18,338 nt of DNA, taken from the NCBI GenBank assembly GCA_025363795.1, contig JANYLE010000184.1, positions 1 to 18,338 of the forward strand, written 5' to 3'. This document shows positions 6,651 through 13,881 of the stretch, one piece after another; within the stretch, counting starts at the first letter, position 1, and every line of letters begins with the position of its first letter. The notes beneath the pieces were generated by a model. It was not told the origin of the DNA, made no database searches, and saw nothing but the letters and a program-made list of their open reading frames with translations. Origin of the DNA: Mariniphaga sp. GTDB lineage: Bacteria; Bacteroidota; Bacteroidia; Bacteroidales; Prolixibacteraceae. The position numbers and the translations under genes are program-made.

Positions 6651-9600
6651 ATGAAAAATTTGAAGAATCTTCTTTTCTCGATGCTCACCTCTGTTTCGCT
6701 ATTACTGGTGTTTGCCATCTCCATTGCTTATGCAACTTTTATTGAAAATAATTACGGAACTGATACTGCTCAAGTATTGATCTATCAATCATGGTGGTTT
6801 GAAGTATTACTTGCACTTGGGGCGATCAATTTGGCAGGCAGTGTTTTTAAATACGAACTCGTATCCCGAAAGAAATGGGCTATTCTTTTATTCCACCTGG
6901 CTTTTATCCTTATTATTATTGGCGCAGGAGTTACCCGCTATCTGGGTTTCGAGGGAAATATGCACATTCGGGAAGGGGAATCGAACAATCAGATTATATC
7001 TGAAGCCACCTATATCAGTTTAAAAGCAAGCGCAAATGGCAAGGAGGCAAATAGTCAGACCAAAGTAAAATTCACTCCAAATACAAAAAATCATTATAAG
7101 AAGACGTTAGAGATTGATGGTAAGTCACTGACTGTCGAAAATGAACTTTTTGTTACTGATGCATCTGAAACTTTTGTTCCGGATGAAAATGGATTGCCCA
7201 TTATTTCGCTGATATACAGCGATGAAAAAAATCAACTCAACGATCTCCACCTCAATTACCTGGACAAGAAAAATAAAGGCGCCAAAAGTTTTGGATTCGA
7301 AACCGGTGATGGTTCGGCAACCGTAGTTTTCACCAGAAATGGAAATGGGTTAAACATGTTATCGGCCGATACAATGACGGCATCAACGCTGAAGGGACAA
7401 CCTGGAGAGAAATTGCTTCCCAATGTTTCACACCCGGTAATAAAGCAAACGTTTTATCAGATAGGAAATTCAGGATTTGTTTTAAAAGGCTATTTGCTGA
7501 AGGCATTACCTAAATTGGTGCAACTTCCTAACGAAACAGGTCAGGGTGTTGCAGATGCATTTACAGCAAAACTAACCTCCGGAAACGAAACCAAGTGGGT
7601 GAATGTATTTGGGAAGTTAGGAAACCTTTTCGAACCAGCCACCTGCACAATTAACGGTATCACTGTCAACCTGTCCTATGGGGCTATCATTCGTGAACTG
7701 CCCTTTAGTATTTTGCTTCGTGATTTTCAGCTCGAACGATATCCAGGGTCAAACAGCCCTTCATCCTATGCAAGTGAAATTACGTTGAAAGATCCGGCGT
7801 CATCAGTTGAAAAACCATTCAGGATATTTATGAACAACATACTAAAATACAATGGTTACCGGTTCTTTCAATCTTCGTTTGACAAGGATGAAAAAGGGAC
7901 AATACTTTCGGCTAATCAGGATTATTGGGGAACATTGATTTCGTATCTTGGTTATTTTTTAATGGCACTTGGCATGGTTTTCACCATTTTTAGTCCGGCC
8001 AGTCGTTTTCAAACATTGATTCGCTTAAGCTCAAGACTACAGAAAATGCGTAAATCCGGTAAAACGCTTTTTCTGTTTCTGTTACTTTCAACTTTGGGTT
8101 GGTCTGCAAATTCAGCTTTTGGTGCCGACAATTCAGCAAAAGAGAAACACATCACCTCTTTTGGTAAATTGTTGGTTCAGGATCATGAAGGACGGATCGA
8201 ACCTATCAATACACTGGCATCGGATCTTTTGCGCAAAATCTCAAAGAAAGACAGCTGGAATGGCCTTTCACCTGTCGGATTCTTAATCGAAATGAGTGCC
8301 AATCCTGAAAAATGGAGAAGCATCGCAATCGTGAAAGTGGGCAATACTGAATTAATGAAAACGCTGGGTGGTACAGGAGATTTTGTATCATTTAACCAGC
8401 TGTTCGATCAAGGCGGAAACTACCGGATGAATAATCTTGTTCAACAGTCATACAACAAAAAACAGACCCAACGGAATAAATTTGATAAAGAGGTCATTAA
8501 TGTTGATGAGCGAGTAAATATTTGCTACCAGATCTTTAATGGCGACTTCTTAAAGATTTTTCCCGTGCCCAATGACGAACGCAAAACCTGGGTTACCCAT
8601 TCAACACTTCCTCCAACGATGAAAAAGGATGTTGCGGATTTTGCTGGCAGTATCCTGAAATTATATTACGACGAATATAATAATGCAGTTCTTTCCGGGA
8701 ATTGGTCAAAACCTGAAGAGGATCTTGGGTACATTAAAAAATACCAGATCACTTATGGTGCTGATATTATCCCATCTTCTTCAAAGATCGAGTTGGAAAT
8801 CTTTTACAACGAGTTTGATATTTTCGGAAAACTGGCCAAAACGTACGCTTTCCTGGGGTTCATCTTGCTCGTATTTCATTTTATGCTCATCTTTAAACCA
8901 ACAGCACAAGTTACCAAATTCATTTCTGCCGGATCCATCCTTGTTTTTGCAGCGTTTTTACTTTACACCGGAGGATTGATCCTTCGTTGGTATATTGCAG
9001 GTCATGCTCCGTGGAGTAACGGTTATGAAACCATGATTTATGTGGGTTGGGCTACCAGTCTTTCAGGCTTTATCTTTGCCAGACGTTCGCCAATCAGCCT
9101 TGCAGTTACTACACTTTTAACCTCTATCATTCTGTTTGTGGCAGGAATGAGTTGGATGAACCCCGAAATTACCAATCTTGTTCCGGTACTAAAATCCTAT
9201 TGGTTGGTTGTTCACGTAGCCATCATTACAGCCAGTTACGGGTTCCTTGCAATGGGCGCATTACTGGGTATGCTTAATCTGGTATTGATGATTTTAAGAA
9301 ATAAAAAGAATGAGAAAAACATCCGGTTCACAATTCTGGAAGTTTCGTATATCATTGAAATGGCGCTGATTATTGGCCTGATGATGCTTACAATTGGCTC
9401 ATTTATTGGAGGAGTTTGGGCCAACGAATCGTGGGGAAGATATTGGGGCTGGGATCCAAAAGAAACCTGGGCTTTGGTGACAGTTTTGGTTTATGCCATT
9501 ATTCTGCACCTTCGGAAAATTCCGGGGTTAAGAAGCATATTTGCATTAAGCAGTCTCGCGCTGATTGGATTAAGCACTGTTTTAATGACATTCTTCGGGG

Positions 9601-9770
9601 TTAATTACTATTTGTCAGGTATGCACTCTTACGGACAAGGCGATCCTCCACCAATCCCTAATGCACTATACATCGCAATTGTGGTAATCATTGTTCTCAT
9701 TGTGGCAGCCCGATATTCGGAGAAACGAAAAGGTTATATCGCTGATCTTCCGGATTCAACTGAATCGTAA
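6651..9770 (+). CDS. ccsBA: Cytochrome c heme lyase CcsBA (fused ResB and CcsA)
   Basis: A 1039-residue System II cytochrome c synthase, which brings heme across the inner membrane and attaches it to CXXCH cysteines. The N-terminal part is ResB/CcsB-like: a first helix at about 9-28, then WWFEVLLALGAINLAGS, and His82 in the helix WAILLFHLAFILIIIGAG, followed by a large periplasmic domain. A hydrophobic segment near 425-445 leads to a second periplasmic region (INTLASDLLRKISKK). The CcsA part begins near residue 735. It carries the WWD-type heme-handling motif WGRYWGWDPKETW at 928-940 and the conserved histidines His785 (AGHAPWSNGYE), His855 (VVHVAIITASYG) and His992 (GMHSYGQG). Size and order are normal for fused CcsBA of Bacteroidota and Campylobacterota. 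Its place after at least six c-type cytochrome genes with about nineteen visible heme sites shows which clients it serves. Confidence 0.95.
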   Translation: MKNLKNLLFSMLTSVSLLLVFAISIAYATFIENNYGTDTAQVLIYQSWWFEVLLALGAINLAGSVFKYELVSRKKWAILLFHLAFILIIIGAGVTRYLGFEGNMHIREGESNNQIISEATYISLKASANGKEANSQTKVKFTPNTKNHYKKTLEIDGKSLTVENELFVTDASETFVPDENGLPIISLIYSDEKNQLNDLHLNYLDKKNKGAKSFGFETGDGSATVVFTRNGNGLNMLSADTMTASTLKGQPGEKLLPNVSHPVIKQTFYQIGNSGFVLKGYLLKALPKLVQLPNETGQGVADAFTAKLTSGNETKWVNVFGKLGNLFEPATCTINGITVNLSYGAIIRELPFSILLRDFQLERYPGSNSPSSYASEITLKDPASSVEKPFRIFMNNILKYNGYRFFQSSFDKDEKGTILSANQDYWGTLISYLGYFLMALGMVFTIFSPASRFQTLIRLSSRLQKMRKSGKTLFLFLLLSTLGWSANSAFGADNSAKEKHITSFGKLLVQDHEGRIEPINTLASDLLRKISKKDSWNGLSPVGFLIEMSANPEKWRSIAIVKVGNTELMKTLGGTGDFVSFNQLFDQGGNYRMNNLVQQSYNKKQTQRNKFDKEVINVDERVNICYQIFNGDFLKIFPVPNDERKTWVTHSTLPPTMKKDVADFAGSILKLYYDEYNNAVLSGNWSKPEEDLGYIKKYQITYGADIIPSSSKIELEIFYNEFDIFGKLAKTYAFLGFILLVFHFMLIFKPTAQVTKFISAGSILVFAAFLLYTGGLILRWYIAGHAPWSNGYETMIYVGWATSLSGFIFARRSPISLAVTTLLTSIILFVAGMSWMNPEITNLVPVLKSYWLVVHVAIITASYGFLAMGALLGMLNLVLMILRNKKNEKNIRFTILEVSYIIEMALIIGLMMLTIGSFIGGVWANESWGRYWGWDPKETWALVTVLVYAIILHLRKIPGLRSIFALSSLALIGLSTVLMTFFGVNYYLSGMHSYGQGDPPPIPNALYIAIVVIIVLIVAARYSEKRKGYIADLPDSTES

Positions 9771-9777
9771 AGAACTT

Positions 9778-9810
9778 TTGGCCGGATTTTATCGCTTTTA
9801 GCTATCTTTG
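9778..9810 (+). promoter_or_regulatory. Candidate Bacteroidota promoter for the fucosidase gene
   Basis: TATCTTTG at 9803-9810 fits the TAnnTTTG -7 element. TTG at 9778-9780 lies 22 bases upstream, at the long end of the accepted spacing. The start codon is 63 bases downstream. It separates the fucosidase gene from ccsBA transcription. Confidence 0.5.
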
Positions 9811-9873
9811 GAATGGTTAAAATAGCAATAAAATATCATCCAAATTTCATAAAACAACTTTACCATTCGCATT

Positions 9874-11334
9874 ATGAAGAAGCAAAACCTGTTGATTTAT
9901 CTGTTATTGATTACATTTCAAACATTTGCAATCAGCAAAGAACAACCAGTTAAACCACCTTCGCCTTTTTACCCGGTTCCAACCGATCGTCAATTAGCAT
10001 GGCACGAAATGGAGCAATATGCATTTATTCATTTCACCACTAATACGTTTACCGGAAAAGAGTGGGGCTATGGTGATGAAAGTCCCGAAGTTTTCAATCC
10101 ATCACCGCAAATGGATGTCAGCCAATGGGCAAAGACCGTCAAAGCTGCAGGATTAAAGGCAATTGTACTCACTTGCAAACACCATGACGGGTTCTGCTTG
10201 TGGCCAAGCCAATACACAGAACACTCTGTTAAGAATAGTAAATGGAAAAACGGCCAGGGAAATGTTGTGAAAGAAGTTTCAGAAGCCTGTCATAAATCAG
10301 GATTAAAATTTGGGGTATACTTATCACCGTGGGACAGGAATCGCTCCAATTATGGTTCACCCTCCTATGTTGAATATTACAGAAATCAATTGCGCGAGCT
10401 TTTTAGCACTTATGGTCCAGTATTCGAAATGTGGTTTGACGGTGCCAATGGTGGCGACGGCTATTATGGTGGTGCCAGAGAGAAGCGAAAAATCAGTGGT
10501 GCATCTTATTATGACTGGCCAACAACTTTAAACATGGTCCGCAAAATGGAACCGAATGTCATCTTTTTTAGCGATGCAGGTCCCGACATCCGTTGGTGTG
10601 GCAATGAAAGTGGTTATATTGGCGAAACGAACTGGAATACAATTAACGCCGACACCCTTTTTGCAGGGAAAAGCGGAATTGAGAAAATTTTGAATTCAGG
10701 AGAAGAAAATGGTAAAAACTGGATACCAGCCGAAGTAGATGTTTCGATACGTCCGGGATGGTTTTATCATGCGGAAGAAGATGCAAAAGTCAAAACACCT
10801 GAAAAACTTTTCGATATTTACCTCTCATCAGTCGGAAGAGGTGCGAATCTCATTCTTAATATTCCACCCGACCGAAGAGGATTATTCCATGAAAATGATG
10901 TTAAAGCACTTCTTGGATGGAAAAAAATGATCGATGAAGCCTTCAAAAAAAATCTTGCCCTTCATTCTGTAGTCCAATCCGACACCTACAGAGGCGACTC
11001 CAAAAAATACGCAGCATCCAATGTCACAGATGGCAATAAAGAGACGTATTGGGCAACCAATGACGATATAACTTCGGGAACCCTCGAAATAGATCTTGGT
11101 GCGAAGAAGAAGGTCAAATACATCCTACTCCAGGAATATATCAAACTGGGTCAGCGGGTTAAAAACTTCACAGTGTCGGTTCGGAAGAACAACAGATGGG
11201 AAGAGGTTGCAAAAGGTTCAACCATTGGATACAAAAGAATTTTAAAGATTGAACCGGTTGAAACGAATAAAGTTAAGATTGAGATTACCTCATCGAAAGC
11301 TTCTCCCCTTATTTCTAACATAGGCATATATTAA
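9874..11334 (+). CDS. Secreted alpha-L-fucosidase, GH29, with C-terminal F5/8-type domain
   Basis: A 486-residue exported glycoside hydrolase that would release alpha-L-fucose from glycans. A signal peptide covers about 1-21. The catalytic barrel (about 35-345) shows GH29 landmarks: FIHFTTNTFTGKEWG near 51-65, the substrate-binding pair His103-His104 in CKHHDGFCLWPS, and the nucleophile Asp189 in FEMWFDGANG. NLILNIPPDRRG follows near the barrel end. Residues from about 360 on form a coagulation-factor 5/8 type C (discoidin-like) sugar-binding domain with ASNVTDGNKETYWAT and IDLG. This order is common for Bacteroidota fucosidases. The acid/base residue cannot be assigned with certainty by eye. 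It has its own promoter and is probably monocistronic. Substrate linkage is not predictable; GH29 has both strict alpha-1,3/1,4 and relaxed subfamilies. Confidence 0.92.
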   Translation: MKKQNLLIYLLLITFQTFAISKEQPVKPPSPFYPVPTDRQLAWHEMEQYAFIHFTTNTFTGKEWGYGDESPEVFNPSPQMDVSQWAKTVKAAGLKAIVLTCKHHDGFCLWPSQYTEHSVKNSKWKNGQGNVVKEVSEACHKSGLKFGVYLSPWDRNRSNYGSPSYVEYYRNQLRELFSTYGPVFEMWFDGANGGDGYYGGAREKRKISGASYYDWPTTLNMVRKMEPNVIFFSDAGPDIRWCGNESGYIGETNWNTINADTLFAGKSGIEKILNSGEENGKNWIPAEVDVSIRPGWFYHAEEDAKVKTPEKLFDIYLSSVGRGANLILNIPPDRRGLFHENDVKALLGWKKMIDEAFKKNLALHSVVQSDTYRGDSKKYAASNVTDGNKETYWATNDDITSGTLEIDLGAKKKVKYILLQEYIKLGQRVKNFTVSVRKNNRWEEVAKGSTIGYKRILKIEPVETNKVKIEITSSKASPLISNIGIY

Positions 11335-11359
11335 CTGTCACTATGTATCCCACATTTAC

Positions 11360-11388
11360 ATTGGATTAAATACTAAAAATCCAATTTT
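11360..11388 (+). terminator. Weak terminator-like hairpin after the fucosidase gene
   Basis: ATTGGATT (11360-11367) pairs with AATCCAAT (11378-11385) over a 10-base loop and is followed by only three T. The stem is short and AT-rich, so termination may be inefficient. Confidence 0.4.
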
Positions 11389-11486
11389 CTGAGGATTAAA
11401 CGGACCCAATTTTAAACGAATATTTTATAATATTTGCAACTAGAGATAAATATTTTGAGGAAAACTAATAAAAATGATAAAATCCT

Positions 11487-11515
11487 TTGTATTTCATCAT
11501 TTTGAGTTATATTTG
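11487..11515 (+). promoter_or_regulatory. Promoter of the cold shock gene (TTG-N18-TAnnTTTG)
   Basis: TTG at 11487-11489, an 18-base spacer and TATATTTG at 11508-11515 form a near-ideal Bacteroidota housekeeping promoter. Transcription should begin near 11521, giving a leader of only about 15 bases. It also shows that an in-frame ATG at 11474 cannot be the start of the downstream gene. Confidence 0.75.
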
Positions 11516-11536
11516 TCCCGATTAAAAAATAACAAA

Positions 11537-11728
11537 ATGCAATCAGGTAAAGTAAAATTTTTCAACGAATCCAAAGGTTTTGGATTTATCAAAGACAATG
11601 ACTCCGATAAAGAGTATTTCGTACACGTAACTGGTCTTATCGACAAAGTTAGAGAGAATGACGATGTTACCTTCGACGTTACCGAAGGAAGAAAAGGATT
11701 GAATGCGGTTAATGTAAAACTAGCATAG
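11537..11728 (+). CDS. Cold shock protein, CspA family
   Basis: A 63-residue single cold-shock domain that binds single-stranded RNA or DNA and acts as an RNA chaperone. It begins GKVKFFNESKGFGFI, where the RNP1-type motif KGFGFI is at 13-18. The RNP2-type motif YFVHV follows at 27-31; the first position is Tyr where many family members have Val. The ending NAVNVKLA corresponds to the family's QAxNV end. ATG 11537 is chosen over the in-frame ATG 11474 because the cold-shock fold starts right there, the length is then typical, and the promoter lies between the two. It is a monocistronic gene with its own promoter and terminator. It may be expressed constitutively; the short leader differs from the long regulatory leader of E. 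coli cspA. Confidence 0.95.
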   Translation: MQSGKVKFFNESKGFGFIKDNDSDKEYFVHVTGLIDKVRENDDVTFDVTEGRKGLNAVNVKLA

Positions 11729-11754
11729 TTTTTACACCCTAAATCAAGCTATTG

Positions 11755-11794
11755 AAAAAAAGAGCCTTACTTCCAATGTAAGGCTCTTTTTTTT
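11755..11794 (+). terminator. Strong intrinsic terminator of the cold shock gene
   Basis: A 16-bp perfect inverted repeat (11755-11770 with 11778-11793, core AGAGCCTTAC/GTAAGGCTCT) with a 7-base loop and eight T at the end. The A-run on the left side makes it usable on the minus strand too. Confidence 0.92.
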
Positions 11795-11856
11795 AGTATA
11801 AATTTACCGGATTAAACAAAAATGTGATCTTGATTCAAATTACTTTACAAAACGGC

Positions 11857-11864
11857 TATCTTTA
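11857..11864 (+). promoter_or_regulatory. Possible -7 element of the membrane protein/DUF4268 unit
   Basis: TATCTTTA differs from the TAnnTTTG element only in the last base and lies 36 bases before the start codon. The nearest TTG upstream (11830-11832) is 24 bases away, longer than usual. Confidence 0.35.
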
Positions 11865-11900
11865 ATAATTCATTATATATCAACATCATAATAGCGCCAC

Positions 11901-12362
11901 ATGAATTTAATGAAAACTTTAAAATTTAGCGTTACAAAACGGACGCTTCTTTTCGAGGCTGCTGTTATATGGACATTCGCAGGAGTTATGTTACTATTCA
12001 GAGGTGGTTCCATGCTTGAAGCTTCATCCGGTTTTTCGTGGTTAAAAATCATTGGGTGTATATGTGGTGGGGTGATTTTCTTCGTGCTTGTTTTTTTAAA
12101 GATCTCTCGAAAACATGTAAATCGTATTATAAACCTCCATGGAGACCGTCATCAGTTATATGAATTCTTCAATCCAAGAAGTTATTTGATGATGTTTGGT
12201 ATGATATCATTAGGTGTATTTCTTCGCAAAACATCCATCGTCCCTTTAGCTTCTCTTTCTCTGGCATACATTACGATGGGAATTCCCCTATTGTTCTCAT
12301 CATTTCGGTTTTACCATCGCTGGTTTTATTATCTACCTGAATTTGAACACACAATAGACTGA
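11901..12362 (+). CDS. Uncharacterised membrane protein, four predicted helices
   Basis: A 153-residue protein I do not recognise. It shows hydrophobic stretches at about 17-33 (LFEAAVIWTFAGVMLLF), 47-67 (WLKIIGCICGGVIFFVLVFLK), 94-107 and 112-132, so it is probably a polytopic inner-membrane protein. A basic loop rich in His and Arg (KISRKHVNRIINLHGDRHQLYEFF) joins the second and third helices. There is no signal peptide, enzyme motif or metal site I can defend. The start could also be ATG 11910, three codons in. It is followed after 11 bases by the DUF4268 gene, so the two are likely co-transcribed. Confidence 0.75.
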   Translation: MNLMKTLKFSVTKRTLLFEAAVIWTFAGVMLLFRGGSMLEASSGFSWLKIIGCICGGVIFFVLVFLKISRKHVNRIINLHGDRHQLYEFFNPRSYLMMFGMISLGVFLRKTSIVPLASLSLAYITMGIPLLFSSFRFYHRWFYYLPEFEHTID

Positions 12363-12373
12363 AAAACAAAGAC

Positions 12374-12856
12374 ATGTTCACGAAAGAGGAGAGAAAAGCA
12401 CATGTTCAGAGGTTTTGGTCGCAGTTTGACGATTATTGCGATACCATTCCGGAACTAGCATGGCGCAAGAAAAAGTGGATTTTATACGATACAAAAATCA
12501 GTCATATTGACCTGAAATTCGATGTTGACAACGATTTGGCCATGGTTGCACTTGAAATCAATCACAAATCGGAAGACCGCCGTTTACGCGTTTACGAATT
12601 GGTTGAAAGATATCGGGTCCTGCTCGAAGAAGGTTTCCCGGAGGGTTTAATCTGGAATTATTGTTACCTCAATGCCAATAAGCAGGAAGTTTGTCGAATA
12701 TATATCGAAAAGCGTGGAGTTGACCTTTACCAGATCAGTGACTGGCCTGTTATCTACCAATTTATGGCAGAGAATATGCTTCAACTGCAAGATAACTTTG
12801 TTGAAATTCAGGAAGCGCTAAAAGAAGAGGTAAATATTTTGCACCGGGAAGAATAG
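12374..12856 (+). CDS. DUF4268-like protein
   Basis: A 160-residue soluble protein matching my memory of the short DUF4268 proteins of Bacteroidota. It starts MFTKEERKAHVQRFWSQF, with a central strand-rich part (KISHIDLKFDVDNDLAMVALEINHK) and a tail helix around VYQFMAENMLQL-type residues. The domain also occurs in longer proteins near restriction-modification genes, but no nuclease function is shown. The segment ending LEINHK loosely recalls a degraded PD-(D/E)XK core without a clear catalytic lysine. No restriction genes are nearby. Position 11 bases after the membrane-protein gene suggests one operon, closed by convergent transcription of hsp20. Confidence 0.75.
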   Translation: MFTKEERKAHVQRFWSQFDDYCDTIPELAWRKKKWILYDTKISHIDLKFDVDNDLAMVALEINHKSEDRRLRVYELVERYRVLLEEGFPEGLIWNYCYLNANKQEVCRIYIEKRGVDLYQISDWPVIYQFMAENMLQLQDNFVEIQEALKEEVNILHREE

Positions 12857-12864
12857 CCATCATC

Positions 12865-12894
12865 AAAAAAAACCGCCCTCCGGAGAGAGCGGTT
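12865..12894 (-). terminator. Terminator of hsp20 between convergent genes
   Basis: AACCGC (12871-12876) pairs with GCGGTT (12889-12894), and the stem extends inward with CTC/GAG. Read on the minus strand it is followed by an eight-T run (A-run at 12865-12872 on the + strand), so it mainly serves hsp20. The + strand side has no good T tract and would be a weaker terminator for the DUF4268 gene. Confidence 0.8.
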
Positions 12895-12904
12895 AATAAT
12901 TAAA

Positions 12905-13354
12905 CTAAGCAATATCAATTTCTTTAATAGGTTTTGGTTTGACCTCTTCCCTTTTGGGAATAGTTACCAATAGAATTCCGTTATTATACTTCGCTGATAT
13001 TTTATCCCCGTCAATTGTGCCCTCCGGCAAAGTGAAACTGCGTTGGAATGACTGATAACTAAATTCACGACGAGCGTACTTTTCACCATTTTGATTTTTT
13101 TCGGACTTTAGTTCAGAGGAAATCACCAAACGATTCCTGTCGAGATTCACCTTAAAATTATCTTTTGTAAGTCCGGGCGCTGCCATCTCAATCATGAATG
13201 ATTCCTCATCCTCTCTAATGTTCACCGCTGGAAGGGTGCTGTTTGTAGTCGAAAAATTCGACTCATTCCAATCCATCCAATCTCTTGAAAGAAGATTGTC
13301 AAAAAAAGATGGAAGTGTTGGAAACATTCTTTCTGAAGCCTTTAATAGTGTCAT
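12905..13354 (-). CDS. Small heat shock protein, Hsp20/alpha-crystallin family
   Basis: A 149-residue ATP-independent chaperone that holds unfolding proteins. An N-terminal arm (1-40) rich in Phe, Trp and Met precedes the alpha-crystallin domain (about 41-134). That domain opens LPAVNIREDEESF, contains MAAPGLTKDNFKV, and ends with the conserved G-x-L strand (NNGILLVTIPK, 125-134). The C-terminal IKEIDI carries an I-x-I oligomerisation motif. Length is typical of the family. It is preceded by an excellent Shine-Dalgarno, unusual for this genome, and 79 bases further up by a sigma-54-like promoter, so regulation may differ from the housekeeping genes around it. It is convergent with the DUF4268 gene and shares a long upstream region with the acidic protein/PspC pair. 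Confidence 0.95.
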   Translation of the reverse strand: MTLLKASERMFPTLPSFFDNLLSRDWMDWNESNFSTTNSTLPAVNIREDEESFMIEMAAPGLTKDNFKVNLDRNRLVISSELKSEKNQNGEKYARREFSYQSFQRSFTLPEGTIDGDKISAKYNNGILLVTIPKREEVKPKPIKEIDIA

Positions 13355-13362
13355 AACTTAAT

Positions 13363-13367
13363 CCTCC
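13363..13367 (-). promoter_or_regulatory. Strong Shine-Dalgarno of hsp20
   Basis: GGAGG on the minus strand stands 8 bases before the ATG. Most other genes in the window have only A-rich sequence in this position, so this site probably gives hsp20 efficient translation. Confidence 0.7.
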
Positions 13368-13432
13368 ATTCATTAATTGTTAAACTTCAATTTACCTTTT
13401 TAACCTTTATATTGAGGTTACAATCGCAATTA

Positions 13433-13448
13433 CACAACTTAAGTGCCA
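13433..13448 (-). promoter_or_regulatory. Candidate sigma-54 (-24/-12) promoter of hsp20
   Basis: Read on the minus strand the site is TGGCAC, five bases, TTGTG, preceded by C. The consensus is YTGGCAC-N5-TTGC[A/T]. The -24 box is perfect and the spacing exact; only the final C of the -12 box is T. Predicted transcription start is near 13422, leaving a leader of about 67 bases. No TAnnTTTG element for hsp20 is found nearby. Confidence 0.55.
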
Positions 13449-13559
13449 GAAAATCTCGTTCTTTCAGTCATAAATTAATAACTATTTAAATTTCAAAATA
13501 ATAGATTGAAAAGTTGAGAATTATCAGATGGCAACCTGACAGAAATAGGTAAATCAAAA

Positions 13560-13574
13560 ATGTCAAATTGACAT
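13560..13574. promoter_or_regulatory. 15-base palindrome, candidate activator (enhancer) site
   Basis: ATGTCAA-A-TTGACAT is a perfect 7-bp inverted repeat with a single central base, centred about 145 bases upstream of the predicted sigma-54 start of hsp20. Further TGACA copies lie at 13537, 13599 and 13633, about 30-34 bases apart. Binding by a regulator is inferred. Confidence 0.45.
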
Positions 13575-13823
13575 ATTCATCTCATTAATATGCAATTATG
13601 ACATTTCACAATTAGAAAATACAAAAGGATAGTGACAAAACAAATTCGAGGATGAGGATATGAATTACCAGAAATTGGCTTTTAAGGTATTTTTTAAAAA
13701 ATTGCCATATGTTATACTGCAACAAACTTCTTCCTTAAAAATATCAATCCATCAAAGCTTTCCAATAAAAAAAAAGTAACAGCAAATTATTATTAAAATG
13801 TGTTCATGTCAACTAAAATATTG

Positions 13824-13831
13824 TATTTTTG
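13824..13831 (+). promoter_or_regulatory. Possible -7 element of the acidic protein/PspC unit
   Basis: TATTTTTG matches TAnnTTTG and lies 50 bases before the start codon. No TTG is found at the right distance upstream, so the call is weak. Confidence 0.35.
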
Positions 13832-13881
13832 ATTGTGCAATAAATATTGTGCAAACATTTTAATCTCAAAAAATAAGTATC

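Larger units (their letters stand above)
13355..13881. other. Long divergent regulatory region between hsp20 and the acidic protein/PspC unit
   Basis: This 527-base, very AT-rich stretch holds the hsp20 Shine-Dalgarno, a sigma-54-like promoter (13433-13448, minus), a 15-base palindrome (13560-13574), several TGACA/TGTCA half-sites and a -7-like element for the + strand unit (13824-13831). A 39-codon open frame (13660-13779, +) begins after GAGGAT but has no other support. No RNA gene is recognisable. Confidence 0.6.

Noticed and set aside
11474..11536. Upstream ATG extending the cold shock protein to 84 residues.
   Set aside because: The promoter -7 element lies downstream of this ATG, and the extension is unrelated to the cold-shock fold.
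12374..12856. DUF4268-like protein as part of a restriction or defence system.
   Set aside because: No methyltransferase, nuclease or other defence gene lies nearby, and no intact nuclease motif can be shown.
13561..13604. Repeated TGACAT words as a possible CRISPR-like or satellite repeat.
   Set aside because: Units are only 5-7 bases and the intervals between them are unrelated in sequence, so they fit protein-binding half-sites better than a repeat array.
13660..13779. A 39-codon open frame on the + strand in the long hsp20/acidic protein gap, preceded by GAGGAT and ending in lysines.
   Set aside because: No recognisable family, no promoter element at a fitting distance, and AT-rich composition like the surrounding spacer. 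A search for conserved small proteins in related genomes could revive it.
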